DNA from: Rhizobacter sp. Root1221
GTDB lineage: Bacteria > Pseudomonadota > Gammaproteobacteria > Burkholderiales > Burkholderiaceae_C
Assembly: GCF_001425785.1 (NCBI RefSeq)
Contig: NZ_LMDI01000023.1
Span: 103,633 to 167,632 of the forward strand
DNA length: 64,000 nt
Direction: 5' to 3'
Part shown: positions 9,006 through 16,111 of the stretch, piece after piece
How the letters are laid out: the number at the start of each line of letters is the position of its first letter
Position numbering within the stretch: position 1 is the first letter of the stretch
Translations under genes and position numbers: made by a program
The notes under the pieces: generated by a model
What the model was told of the DNA's origin: nothing
The model's database searches: none
What the model saw: the letters and a program-made list of their open reading frames with translations, nothing else

Positions 9006-9908
9006 CTACTCGCCTCGCGCGGCCGTGCGTTTGAGACCCTTCCGGGAAGGGGGTGACCCGCCCTGCTCGGGGCGCGCTGCATGGCGCAGGCCGTCGAGCG
9101 CCGGCCGCACCACCGATTCGTCCGCGCCTTCGGCGAACACGGCGTAGGCCGGGTACAGGAACTCGGGCGCGTCCGGCACGCGGCGCAGCCGGCCGCTCTC
9201 GAGGTGTTCCCGCACCACCGCGAGCCGGATGTACCCCGAGCCGCCGGCCGCCAGGATGTACTCGCGGCCGAGTGGCCCGAGGCCGGCGATGACACCGGGG
9301 TTCGCCAGTTCGGGAAAGGCGAGGCTGTGCTGTGCAGCGAAGTCGGGGCCCCAGTCCACGTACACATAGTCCTTGGGATCGACGGTGCGACCCCGCTTGC
9401 GGGTGGTGACCAGCACGAGCTTCTCCTCGATCAGCAGCTCGATGCGCAACCCCGGCCGCAGCTGCGGCGCGTACACCACGGCGATGTCGAGGATGCCGCC
9501 AGCCACCTGCTCGATCAGGTCGGCGGGAAAACCCACCTCGGTGCGCACGGCGAGGTGGGGCGCCTCGGTGCGCATCCACAGCAGCCAGTCGAGCAGCAGC
9601 GGATCCCACAGGCTCACCTCGCAGCCGATGGTGAGCACCGAACGCCGCCCGGCGGGTACCGCCACCTGGTGCCGCGCGCGTTCCCACACCTGCACCAGCA
9701 TCGACGCGTAGGGCACGAACTGTTCGCCGGCCGGGGTCAGCGTGGCCCCGGCCTTGTTGCGCACGAAGAGCCGTGCGCCGATCTGGTCCTCGAGGGTGCG
9801 CACCCGCGCACTGACCGCCGTCTGTGTGACGTGCAGCGACTCGGCCGCACGCAGGAAGCTGCCGGAGGCCACGATGTCGAGGAAGGTGCGGGCGAGCGTG
9901 ATGTCCAT
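9006..9908 (-). CDS. LysR-family transcriptional regulator
   Basis: 300 residues: N-terminal winged helix-turn-helix about 1-60 (FLDIVASGSFLRAAESLHVTQTAVSARVRTLED) and a LysR substrate-binding domain about 90-290. The ATG at 9908 is preceded by AAGGA. The C-terminus is Arg/Lys-rich and ends with a short low-complexity tail. Effector and targets are unknown; the only divergent neighbour is a 57-residue ORF, so autoregulation plus control of that gene or distant targets is likely. The divergent region holds two inverted repeats of the type bound by LysR regulators, one covering the predicted -10 of this gene. Confidence 0.92.
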   Translation of the reverse strand: MDITLARTFLDIVASGSFLRAAESLHVTQTAVSARVRTLEDQIGARLFVRNKAGATLTPAGEQFVPYASMLVQVWERARHQVAVPAGRRSVLTIGCEVSLWDPLLLDWLLWMRTEAPHLAVRTEVGFPADLIEQVAGGILDIAVVYAPQLRPGLRIELLIEEKLVLVTTRKRGRTVDPKDYVYVDWGPDFAAQHSLAFPELANPGVIAGLGPLGREYILAAGGSGYIRLAVVREHLESGRLRRVPDAPEFLYPAYAVFAEGADESVVRPALDGLRHAARPEQGGSPPSRKGLKRTAARGE

Positions 9909-9921
9909 CGTCGATCCTTTC

Positions 9922-9955
9922 AATGCAACATTTTTGCATTCAACTGACAATTGAA
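9922..9955 (-). promoter_or_regulatory. lysR promoter with two LysR-type inverted repeats
   Basis: On the minus strand TTGTCA (plus-strand 9945-9950) and TGCATT (9922-9927) sit 17 bases apart and read as -35/-10 for the LysR gene. Two inverted repeats, each with a 7-base spacer, overlap them: AATGCA-N7-TGCATT (9922-9940) and TTCAA-N7-TTGAA (9939-9955). Geometry fits a LysR regulator and autoregulation; no experimental basis. Confidence 0.5.
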
Positions 9956-10013
9956 CTCGCTTTACTTCCGTGTGGGACCGTTTGAAGATCACATCGACAA
10001 CCACGGAGGCAGC

Positions 10014-10187
10014 ATGAACATCCTTCATCCCACCCGCCAGGCCGCACCGCGCCAACCCGTCGCCGCCACGACACCCCAGGCGCCCGCGCCGGCACACCAT
10101 GGCCTGTTCCACCTGACACCGCAGCAGGAAGCGCGGCGTGAAGTGCGCATGGCCGCACAACGCAACGCCGGCCCGGGAGGCGTCTGA
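10014..10187 (+). CDS. Small hypothetical protein, 57 residues
   Basis: ATG at 10014 with a clear GGAGG eight bases upstream. The product is proline/alanine/glutamine-rich with a basic C-terminal half (HLTPQQEARREVRMAAQRN), no membrane segment and no signal peptide. It is transcribed divergently from the LysR gene, across the paired inverted repeats. No family recognised. The strong ribosome-binding site and position argue for a real gene; the low-complexity composition argues for caution. Confidence 0.5.
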   Translation: MNILHPTRQAAPRQPVAATTPQAPAPAHHGLFHLTPQQEARREVRMAAQRNAGPGGV

Positions 10188-10254
10188 CGTCCCCGGCCAC
10201 GATTGCAGACGACAATGCCCCAGCCCGACCGGAGGGCCACACACAGGGGCATGA

Positions 10255-10761
10255 ATGAAACTGGCGGTTGACGTTCACTTCGATGGCGAGGGCGCCCAGG
10301 CCGCCGCCGTGGCGTTCGACGCCTGGGATGCCCCGGAGGCGGACCGCACGTACATCACCCGCGTTCCCCACATCGAGAAGGCCCCACGGGGCGAACTCGA
10401 CCTGCGCGAGTTGCCGTGTGTGCTGCAGTTGCTGCGTGAACACGCGCTCGCGCCGGAGTTGATCGTCATCGACGGCTTCGTCCACCTCGACGCGCAGGAC
10501 ACCCCCGGCCTCGGCTGGCACCTGCACCACGCGCTGGCCGGCCGCACCGCGGTCATCGGTGTCTCGAAGACCTCGCGCCCCGACCTCCCGGCCCAATGCG
10601 AGGTGAACCGCGAGGAAGAGACCCGCCCGCTGATCGTCACGTGCGTGGGCGTGGACCTCGGCGCGGCAAAGGCACGCCTGCGGACCATGCATGGCAAACG
10701 CCGCCTGCCCACGCTGCTGAAGCTCGTGGCCCGCCTGGCGAAGGGTTCATCACCGGCGTGA
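10255..10761 (+). CDS. Endonuclease V-like protein (short form)
   Basis: 168 residues resembling the RNase H-fold core of endonuclease V: AVDVHFDG with D6 at the first strand, ELDLREL with E52, and LIVIDGFVHLD with D73 match the Asp-Glu-Asp metal triad, followed by IGVSKT (K105), matching the conserved Lys. Classical EndoV is about 220 residues and cleaves beside deoxyinosine in DNA; this version lacks the N-terminal segment before the first strand, and the DGHGxxHP stretch is altered (DGFVHLD). Activity on inosine is therefore inference; it may be a diverged nuclease. Start at ATG 10255; the Shine-Dalgarno is weak. Confidence 0.7.
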   Translation: MKLAVDVHFDGEGAQAAAVAFDAWDAPEADRTYITRVPHIEKAPRGELDLRELPCVLQLLREHALAPELIVIDGFVHLDAQDTPGLGWHLHHALAGRTAVIGVSKTSRPDLPAQCEVNREEETRPLIVTCVGVDLGAAKARLRTMHGKRRLPTLLKLVARLAKGSSPA

Positions 10762-10822
10762 CGGCCGCCGGCCTGCATCGGGCAGAATGCCGCGCGCCTC
10801 TTCGCACGCTGCCACCTGCCCC

Positions 10823-11623
10823 ATGAAAGACGACCGCTTTCCCTCAGCCCTCCAGGCCGGCGCCTTGGTGCTCGTGCTGTTTCTCTGCGAGTATCTGGTG
10901 AGTGCCGCGTTGCACGACGTCTTCGGCTCGCGTGCCCTGCCGGTGGGCGAGCGTTGGGTCTTCGCCAGCCTGCTCGGCAATGGCATCGTCTTCACCGTGC
11001 TGATGCACTTGAAGGGCGGCACCTACCGCGACCTTTTCCACGCGACGACCCTGCCGGCTCGTGCGGCGTGCGTTCTGTTGGTGCCGCCGGTGCTGATGCT
11101 GATCCCCGCGATGGTGCTGGGGTGCAGCGTGATCGACGACTGGATCGTCGCCGCGCTGCCAATGTCGCGCTGGGAGGAGCAGATCTTCGCGCAGATGGCC
11201 GCGAACGACCTCCCCACCATCGTCGCAGTCTGCATCCTGGCGCCGATCCTCGAGGAGATGCTCTTTCGCGGGGTGATCCTGCGCGGGTTCCTGGCCCGCT
11301 ACCCCCGGCCGTTGGCCATCGCCGGATCCGCGATGTGCTTCGGACTGGCGCACCTGAACGTGTACCAGTTCATCGGCGCATTCCTGTCGGGCCTGGTGCT
11401 CGGCTGGTTGTACGAACGGACCCGCTCGCTGATCCCCTGCATCGCCCTTCACGCGGGGCACAACACGATGATCACGGTCCTGGAGATGACAGTCGACTCC
11501 CCTGCCACCTTCAGCGCTCCCGCCTGGGCATGGACCGCGGCGCTGGCGGCCTCGGCCGCAGGCAGCTACCTGCTGTGGCGGATGCTGGCAGCACCCCCCG
11601 GACCACGCGACGCCCCTCGCTGA
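10823..11623 (+). CDS. CPBP-family intramembrane metalloprotease
   Basis: 266 residues with about seven membrane segments and the three CPBP (CAAX protease/Abi, PF02517) motifs in order: EEMLFRG (E144, E145, R149), FGLAHLN (H177) and HAGHN (H210, N214). These residues line the intramembrane active site in the Rce1 family. Start taken at ATG 10823 (MKDDRF). The gene stands alone upstream of the envelope cluster and ends about 20 bases before that cluster's promoter. In bacteria such proteins process membrane proteins or confer bacteriocin self-immunity; the substrate is unknown. Confidence 0.88.
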   Translation: MKDDRFPSALQAGALVLVLFLCEYLVSAALHDVFGSRALPVGERWVFASLLGNGIVFTVLMHLKGGTYRDLFHATTLPARAACVLLVPPVLMLIPAMVLGCSVIDDWIVAALPMSRWEEQIFAQMAANDLPTIVAVCILAPILEEMLFRGVILRGFLARYPRPLAIAGSAMCFGLAHLNVYQFIGAFLSGLVLGWLYERTRSLIPCIALHAGHNTMITVLEMTVDSPATFSAPAWAWTAALAASAAGSYLLWRMLAAPPGPRDAPR

Positions 11624-11644
11624 GGATCCCCCCATCCGGGGTTG

Positions 11645-11673
11645 TTGACATGATATGTCGAACCCCCTACGCT
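11645..11673 (+). promoter_or_regulatory. Sigma-70-type promoter of the envelope cluster with embedded palindrome
   Basis: A perfect -35 TTGACA (11645-11650), a 17-base spacer and TACGCT (11668-11673) as -10 precede the DUF2170 gene. A 13-base palindrome GACAT-GAT-ATGTC (11647-11659) overlaps the -35 and spacer, a position suited to a repressor. No sigma-54 -24/-12 pair of the kind driving E. coli pspA is apparent. Confidence 0.6.
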
Positions 11674-11716
11674 TCCTGCCAAGGGAGCCGCGGCATCACG
11701 TCCGCACGAGGAGGCC

Positions 11717-12133
11717 ATGAAACCACTGCACGAACAACTGCGGGGCGTCGACATCCACATCGGCCAGCTGATGGGCGCGGTGTCCGTGAACCTGCAACCC
11801 ATTCCGGGCGAGGTGCCGGTGGTGCAGGTGAGCATCGAGGGCCGTGACGAGCTGCCCATCTTCATCACCCGCTCCGACACGCAGATCCTCTGCCTGTGCT
11901 ACCTGTGGTCCGACGCCGAGGTGCGGCCCGAACGCCGCAACGAGCTGGCGCAGACGCTGCTCGAGCTGAACCCGTCGGTGCCGCTGTCTGCGTTCGGCCG
12001 CATCGGTGACCGCTACGTGCTGACCGGCGCACTGTCGCTCGACGCCCCTGCCGAACAGGTGGCGCAGGACGTGGCCGTGTTGAGCGACAACGCACTCGAT
12101 GCGCTGGACGCCCTGTCCGAATTCCTGTCTTGA
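11717..12133 (+). CDS. yjfI: DUF2170 protein (YjfI-like)
   Basis: 138 residues, soluble, matching the DUF2170/YjfI family in length and in its context directly upstream of a PspA-like gene, as in E. coli yjfI-yjfJ. The N-terminal half (VQVSIEGRDELPIFITRSDTQILCLCYLW) is beta-rich; the C-terminus is an acidic amphipathic helix (SDNALDALDALSEFL). A strong GAGGAGG precedes ATG 11717. First gene of the cluster behind a good promoter. The family has no assigned biochemical activity; a chaperone-like or adaptor role for the PspA partner is plausible but unproven. Confidence 0.82.
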   Translation: MKPLHEQLRGVDIHIGQLMGAVSVNLQPIPGEVPVVQVSIEGRDELPIFITRSDTQILCLCYLWSDAEVRPERRNELAQTLLELNPSVPLSAFGRIGDRYVLTGALSLDAPAEQVAQDVAVLSDNALDALDALSEFLS

Positions 12134-12147
12134 CCGAGGAGAACGCG

Positions 12148-12864
12148 ATGTCCGTCATCAAGCGAGTTGTGACCCTGCTGCGCGGCAGCGTGCGCGAGAT
12201 CGGCGAAAGCGTCGTCGACGCCAATGCCACGCGCATCTACGAGCAGGAGATCGTCGACGCCAAGCACAGCATCGAAACGGCCCGGGGCGACCTCACGCTC
12301 GTGATGGCCAAGGAGATGCAGAGCGCGCGTGAAATCGAACGCCTGAAGCAGGAGGTGGGCCGGTACGAGACGCTCGCCGTCGAGGCGCTCGACAAGGCGC
12401 ACGAGCAGCTGGCCGAGGAAGTGGCAGGCAAAGTGGGCGCGCTCGAACACGAGCTGGCCGAGCAGACCCGGGCCCACGCGGCCTACGCCGTGCAGGTGGT
12501 AAAGCTCAAAGACCTGGTGCGCACCGCCGAACAGCGCATCCGCGAACACGAGCGTGAGATCGCCATCGCCAAGACCACCGAAAGTGTGTACCGGGCCACG
12601 CGGTCGATCTCCGAGAACCTGGGCCACGGCGGCTCGAACCTGCTCAACGCGCGCCAGTCGCTCGAGCGCATCAAGCGCCGCCACGAGGAACTCGCCGACC
12701 GCATGACCGCGGCCGACCACCTCGACGCGGAGTTCGGCGACACGGCGCTCGAACGCAAGCTGCGCGACGCCGGCATTGGCGACGGCGCCGACCGTCAACG
12801 CGCGGCCATGGCCCGCATCCGTGCGCGCCAGCAGGCCTCGGCCGTCCCGCCGGCCACCGAGTGA
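12148..12864 (+). CDS. yjfJ: PspA/IM30-family protein (YjfJ-like)
   Basis: 238 residues, almost entirely predicted alpha-helical coiled coil, with the IM30 core (VKRVVTLLRGSVREIGESVVDANATRIYEQEI, then long heptad-rich helices to about 215). The in-frame TTG at 12130 overlaps the preceding stop, but ATG 12148 has GAGGAGA in front and is chosen. PspA/IM30/Vipp1 proteins belong to the ESCRT-III superfamily, bind inner-membrane lipids, form rods or rings and counter proton leakage. This belongs to the YjfJ branch rather than canonical PspA: no pspBC or pspF is nearby. Confidence 0.88.
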   Translation: MSVIKRVVTLLRGSVREIGESVVDANATRIYEQEIVDAKHSIETARGDLTLVMAKEMQSAREIERLKQEVGRYETLAVEALDKAHEQLAEEVAGKVGALEHELAEQTRAHAAYAVQVVKLKDLVRTAEQRIREHEREIAIAKTTESVYRATRSISENLGHGGSNLLNARQSLERIKRRHEELADRMTAADHLDAEFGDTALERKLRDAGIGDGADRQRAAMARIRARQQASAVPPATE

Positions 12865-12866
12865 CG

Positions 12867-13190
12867 ATGCAGAAGAAGCCGGCGCGCTGGAGCAGTTCGG
12901 ACCAGGCCCTGCGGGCCGTCCAGGTGGCGTTCGACGTGGAAGGTGCCGTGCTCGACGCCGTGCGCCGTGCCGCGTTCGACAACCACCTGTCGAACTCGGA
13001 CCAGATCCGCACGCTGCTGGACCTGCCCACGGCCGACAAACCCAAGCGGCCCCGGCTGACGGTGTCGCTGAGCCCGGCCGACTACGAGTTGCTGGCCGTG
13101 CGCTACGGCCTCGACAGCCAGGACCGGCTCAGCATCAAGGAGCGGGTCACCGCCGAGCTGATCCGCTTCGCACAGCCAGACGGATGCTGA
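12867..13190 (+). CDS. Conserved-looking hypothetical protein in the PspA-flotillin cluster
   Basis: 107 residues with no recognised family. The chain is basic at the N-terminus (MQKKPARW), then shows two short helix-rich halves that resemble each other loosely: an alpha segment ending NHLSNSDQIRTLLDLP, and RLTVSLSPADYELLAVRYGLDSQDRLSIKERVTAELI. The second half recalls ribbon-helix-helix proteins (one strand, two helices), so a DNA-binding regulator of the cluster is possible. Start uncertain: GTG 12861 overlaps the PspA stop, ATG 12867 lies six bases on. It is followed by 57 bases before the YqiJ gene, so it could be co-transcribed with both neighbours. Confidence 0.65.
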   Translation: MQKKPARWSSSDQALRAVQVAFDVEGAVLDAVRRAAFDNHLSNSDQIRTLLDLPTADKPKRPRLTVSLSPADYELLAVRYGLDSQDRLSIKERVTAELIRFAQPDGC

Positions 13191-13247
13191 CGGGCACAAT
13201 GGGACACACGACAAGCGGACCACCGCTGGACCACGAGGGAGATGGAG

Positions 13248-13877
13248 ATGGGAAATTTTCTCGGGGCAGCCTTCGGCTACCCCACGGCAATCTACACCGC
13301 CCTGCTGGGCCTGGTGCTGTTCTACTGGATCCTCGCGCTGGTGGGTGTCGTCGACTTCGAGTCGGGCGGCATCGACCTCGACCTGCAGGCCGACACCTCC
13401 GTCGATGACCTGGGTGCGCTCGCCGGGTTCATCGTGGCCTTCGGGCTGAGCGGCGTGCCGTTCTCGGTGGTGGTCAGCTTGCTCGTGCTGATCGGCTGGA
13501 CGCTCAGCTGCCTGGCCGGTGAATGGCTGCTGCCGCTCGTGCCCACCGTTCCGCTTCAGTGGCTGGCCGGCACCTTGGTGCTGCTGGGCAGCTTCGCCCT
13601 GGCGCTGCCGGCTACCGCGGTGGCGCTGCGCCCCATGCGGCGCATGTTCGTCACGCACCGCGCTGCCAGCAACGCATCGCTCGTGGGGCAACGCTGCACG
13701 GTGACCACCAGCAGCGTCACGCCCACGTTCGGCCAGGCCGCGGTGGCCCGCCGCGGCGCCGACATCCAGATCGACGTGGGCGCCGCCGAACCCAATGCCC
13801 TCACCCGCGGCGCCACGGCCCGCATCATCGACTACGACCCGGCCACGCAGCGCTACGCCATCGAGGCCGAGGCGTGA
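13248..13877 (+). CDS. yqiJ: YqiJ-like membrane protein with C-terminal OB-fold domain
   Basis: 209 residues. Two to three membrane segments (about 10-30, 60-85, 95-120) precede a cytoplasmic-type beta-rich domain (about 135-209) with LVGQRCTVTT and RGATARIIDYD, as in the YqiJ/NfeD-like OB-fold family. GAGGGA sits seven bases before ATG 13248, which is preferred over ATG 13242. The next gene is a YqiK-type flotillin, reproducing the E. coli yqiJ-yqiK pair; NfeD-like partners are thought to anchor or regulate SPFH/flotillin assemblies in the inner membrane. Confidence 0.85.
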   Translation: MGNFLGAAFGYPTAIYTALLGLVLFYWILALVGVVDFESGGIDLDLQADTSVDDLGALAGFIVAFGLSGVPFSVVVSLLVLIGWTLSCLAGEWLLPLVPTVPLQWLAGTLVLLGSFALALPATAVALRPMRRMFVTHRAASNASLVGQRCTVTTSSVTPTFGQAAVARRGADIQIDVGAAEPNALTRGATARIIDYDPATQRYAIEAEA

Positions 13878-13951
13878 CCCCCCTTCGACCGGCGTGCCAC
13901 GCGGCCGCCGTCTCCCCTGTTCGTTCACTCCAACAATTCTGAGGAAACCTC

Positions 13952-16105
13952 ATGGAGCCCATCTTCGTTGCCGTCGGCGTTCTGGCCTTGCTCGTCCTGG
14001 GCCTGTTCGCGATGTTCGCCAAGTTCTACCGCAAGGTGGAACAGGGCTACGCGCTGATCGTCAACACGCTCCGCGCCGAGCCCGAGGTCACCTTCACCGG
14101 CCACATGGTGTACCCGGTGATCCACAAGGCCGAGCTGATGGACATCTCCGTGAAGACCATCGAGATCGACCGTTCCGGCAACCAGGGCCTGATCTGCAAG
14201 GACAACATCCGGGCCGACATCAAGGTGAAGTTCTTCGTGCGCGTGAACAACACCGCCGACGACGTGCTGAAGGTGGCGCAGAACATCGGCTGCGAGCGCG
14301 CCTCGAACCAGGACACGCTCGAGGAGCTGTTCTCGGCCAAGTTCTCGGAAGGCCTGAAGACCGTCGGCAAGAAGATGGACTTCGTGGACCTGTACCAGGA
14401 CCGCGCGCATTTCCGCGAGGAGATCCTGAAGTCGATCGGCGGTGACCTGTCGGGCTACAAGCTCGACGACGCCGCGATCGACTACCTCGAGCAGACGCCG
14501 CTGCACAAGCTCGACACCCACAACATCCTCGACGCGCAAGGCATCCGCAAGATCACCGAGCTGACCGCGGTGGAACACGTGCGCACGAACGAACTGCGCC
14601 GCAACGAGGAAATGCAGATCAAGAAGAAGGACGTCGAGGCCCAGGAAACGCTGCTGGAACTCGAACGCCAGCAGGCCGATGCCACGTCGCGGCAGAAGCG
14701 CGAAGTGGCCTCGGTGCGGGCCCGCGAGGAGGCGGAAACCGCGAAGGTGCAGGCCGAGGAACAGGCCAAGACCGAACTCGCGCGCCTGCAGACCACGCAA
14801 CTCGTGGCGGTGCAGCAGGAGAACGTCCAGCGCGAGAAGGAGGTTGCCGAGAACAACCGCAAGCGCGCCGTCGCGATCGAGGAAGAGAAGGTCACCCGGG
14901 CCCGCCAGCTCGAGATCGTGGACCGCGAGAAGGAAGTCGCGCTGCAGACGATCGACAAGGAACGCGCCATCGAAGTGCAGAAGAAGGCCATCGCCGACGT
15001 GATCCGCGAACGCATCGTGGTGGAGCGCACGGTGGCCGAGCAGGAGGAAGCGATCAAGGACGTGCGTGTGGTGGCCGAGGCGGACCGCACCAAGAAGTCC
15101 ACGATCATCATGGCCGAAGGGCAGGCGGAAGAGAAGCTCGTGCTGGAAGTGAAGGCCGCGGAAGCCCAGGAGCGCCGCGCGCGCCACAAGGCCACCGAGG
15201 AACAGACGCTCGCGGACGCCCGCCTGAAGGTGGCCGAGCGTGATGCCGAGTCGAAGAAGCGCGAGGCCGAGGGCATGGAGGCCCTTGCCGCCGCGCCGGG
15301 CCTGGCGGAAGCCAAGGTGCTGATGGCCAGTGCCGATGCCACGGAAAAACAAGGCCTGGCCGACGCCAAGGTGGAACTCGCCCGCGCCGATGCCTTGCTG
15401 AAGACGGGCCAGGCCACGGCCGCCGTCGTCGAGGCCAAGGGCCTGGCCGAAGCCACCGGGCTGCGTGCCAAGCTCGAGGCGGAAGCCCAGGGCAAGGAGA
15501 AGCTCGGCATGGCCGACGTCAACGTCCGGTCCGCGGACGCGGACGCTGCCCTGAAGTCCGGGCAATCCGACGCGGCGGTGGTCGAGGCGAAGTTCAACGC
15601 CGAAGCCAAGGGCCTGCGCGAGAAGTTCGAGGCCATGAAGTCGATGGGCGCCGAAACCCGGGCGCACGAGGAGTACCGCATGCGCCTCGAGATGGCGCAC
15701 GTGCAGACGCTCAAGGGCATCGACGCGCAGACGTCCATCGCGAAGGAACAGGCCGAGGTGCTGGGCATCGCGCTCGCCAAGGCCAACATCGACATCGTCG
15801 GCGGCCAGGGCGATTACTTCGAGCGGTTCGTCAACGCCATCTCGGTGGGCAAGAACATCGACGGCACCATCGCCAAGAGCAACACGCTGCAGGTGGCGTT
15901 CAAGGACCAGCTGGCGGGCAACCGCGACGTGGTCGAGGACCTGCGCAGCCTGATCGGTGCGCTCGGCGGTTCGTCCGGCGAGCTGCAGGACCTGACGATC
16001 TCCGGGGTGCTCGGCAAGGTGATGCGCGACGGCACCGACGCGCAGAAGGCCACGCTGCAGCGCGTGATCCAGGGCCTGGCCAAACCGGACGGACAAGCCC
16101 TGTAA
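13952..16105 (+). CDS. yqiK: Flotillin-family scaffold protein (YqiK-like), extended coiled coil
   Basis: 717 residues. TM about 4-24, then a Band-7/SPFH domain (about 25-200: FYRKVEQGYALIVNTL, IRADIKVKFFVRV), then an extremely long Ala/Glu/Lys-rich coiled coil (about 210-610) and a flotillin-type C-terminus (NIDIVGGQGDYFERFVNAI). E. coli YqiK is about 550 residues; the extra length lies in the coiled coil, which includes a clean tandem repeat. GAGGAAA precedes ATG 13952. Flotillins oligomerise at the inner membrane and organise membrane microdomains; here it sits between YqiJ and a giant AAA+ ATPase, 6 bases before the latter, so co-assembly is plausible. Confidence 0.92.
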   Translation: MEPIFVAVGVLALLVLGLFAMFAKFYRKVEQGYALIVNTLRAEPEVTFTGHMVYPVIHKAELMDISVKTIEIDRSGNQGLICKDNIRADIKVKFFVRVNNTADDVLKVAQNIGCERASNQDTLEELFSAKFSEGLKTVGKKMDFVDLYQDRAHFREEILKSIGGDLSGYKLDDAAIDYLEQTPLHKLDTHNILDAQGIRKITELTAVEHVRTNELRRNEEMQIKKKDVEAQETLLELERQQADATSRQKREVASVRAREEAETAKVQAEEQAKTELARLQTTQLVAVQQENVQREKEVAENNRKRAVAIEEEKVTRARQLEIVDREKEVALQTIDKERAIEVQKKAIADVIRERIVVERTVAEQEEAIKDVRVVAEADRTKKSTIIMAEGQAEEKLVLEVKAAEAQERRARHKATEEQTLADARLKVAERDAESKKREAEGMEALAAAPGLAEAKVLMASADATEKQGLADAKVELARADALLKTGQATAAVVEAKGLAEATGLRAKLEAEAQGKEKLGMADVNVRSADADAALKSGQSDAAVVEAKFNAEAKGLREKFEAMKSMGAETRAHEEYRMRLEMAHVQTLKGIDAQTSIAKEQAEVLGIALAKANIDIVGGQGDYFERFVNAISVGKNIDGTIAKSNTLQVAFKDQLAGNRDVVEDLRSLIGALGGSSGELQDLTISGVLGKVMRDGTDAQKATLQRVIQGLAKPDGQAL
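15353..15634 (+). repeat. 51-residue tandem repeat within the flotillin coiled coil
   Basis: Residues 468-510 and 519-561 align without gaps over 43 positions at roughly 65% identity, sharing LKxGQxxAAVVEAK and GLRxKxEA, with a period of 51 residues (153 bases). A fainter partial copy begins near residue 450 (GLAEAKVLMASADA). This is an in-frame internal duplication that lengthens the stalk. Confidence 0.8.
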
Positions 16106-16111
16106 ACCACC

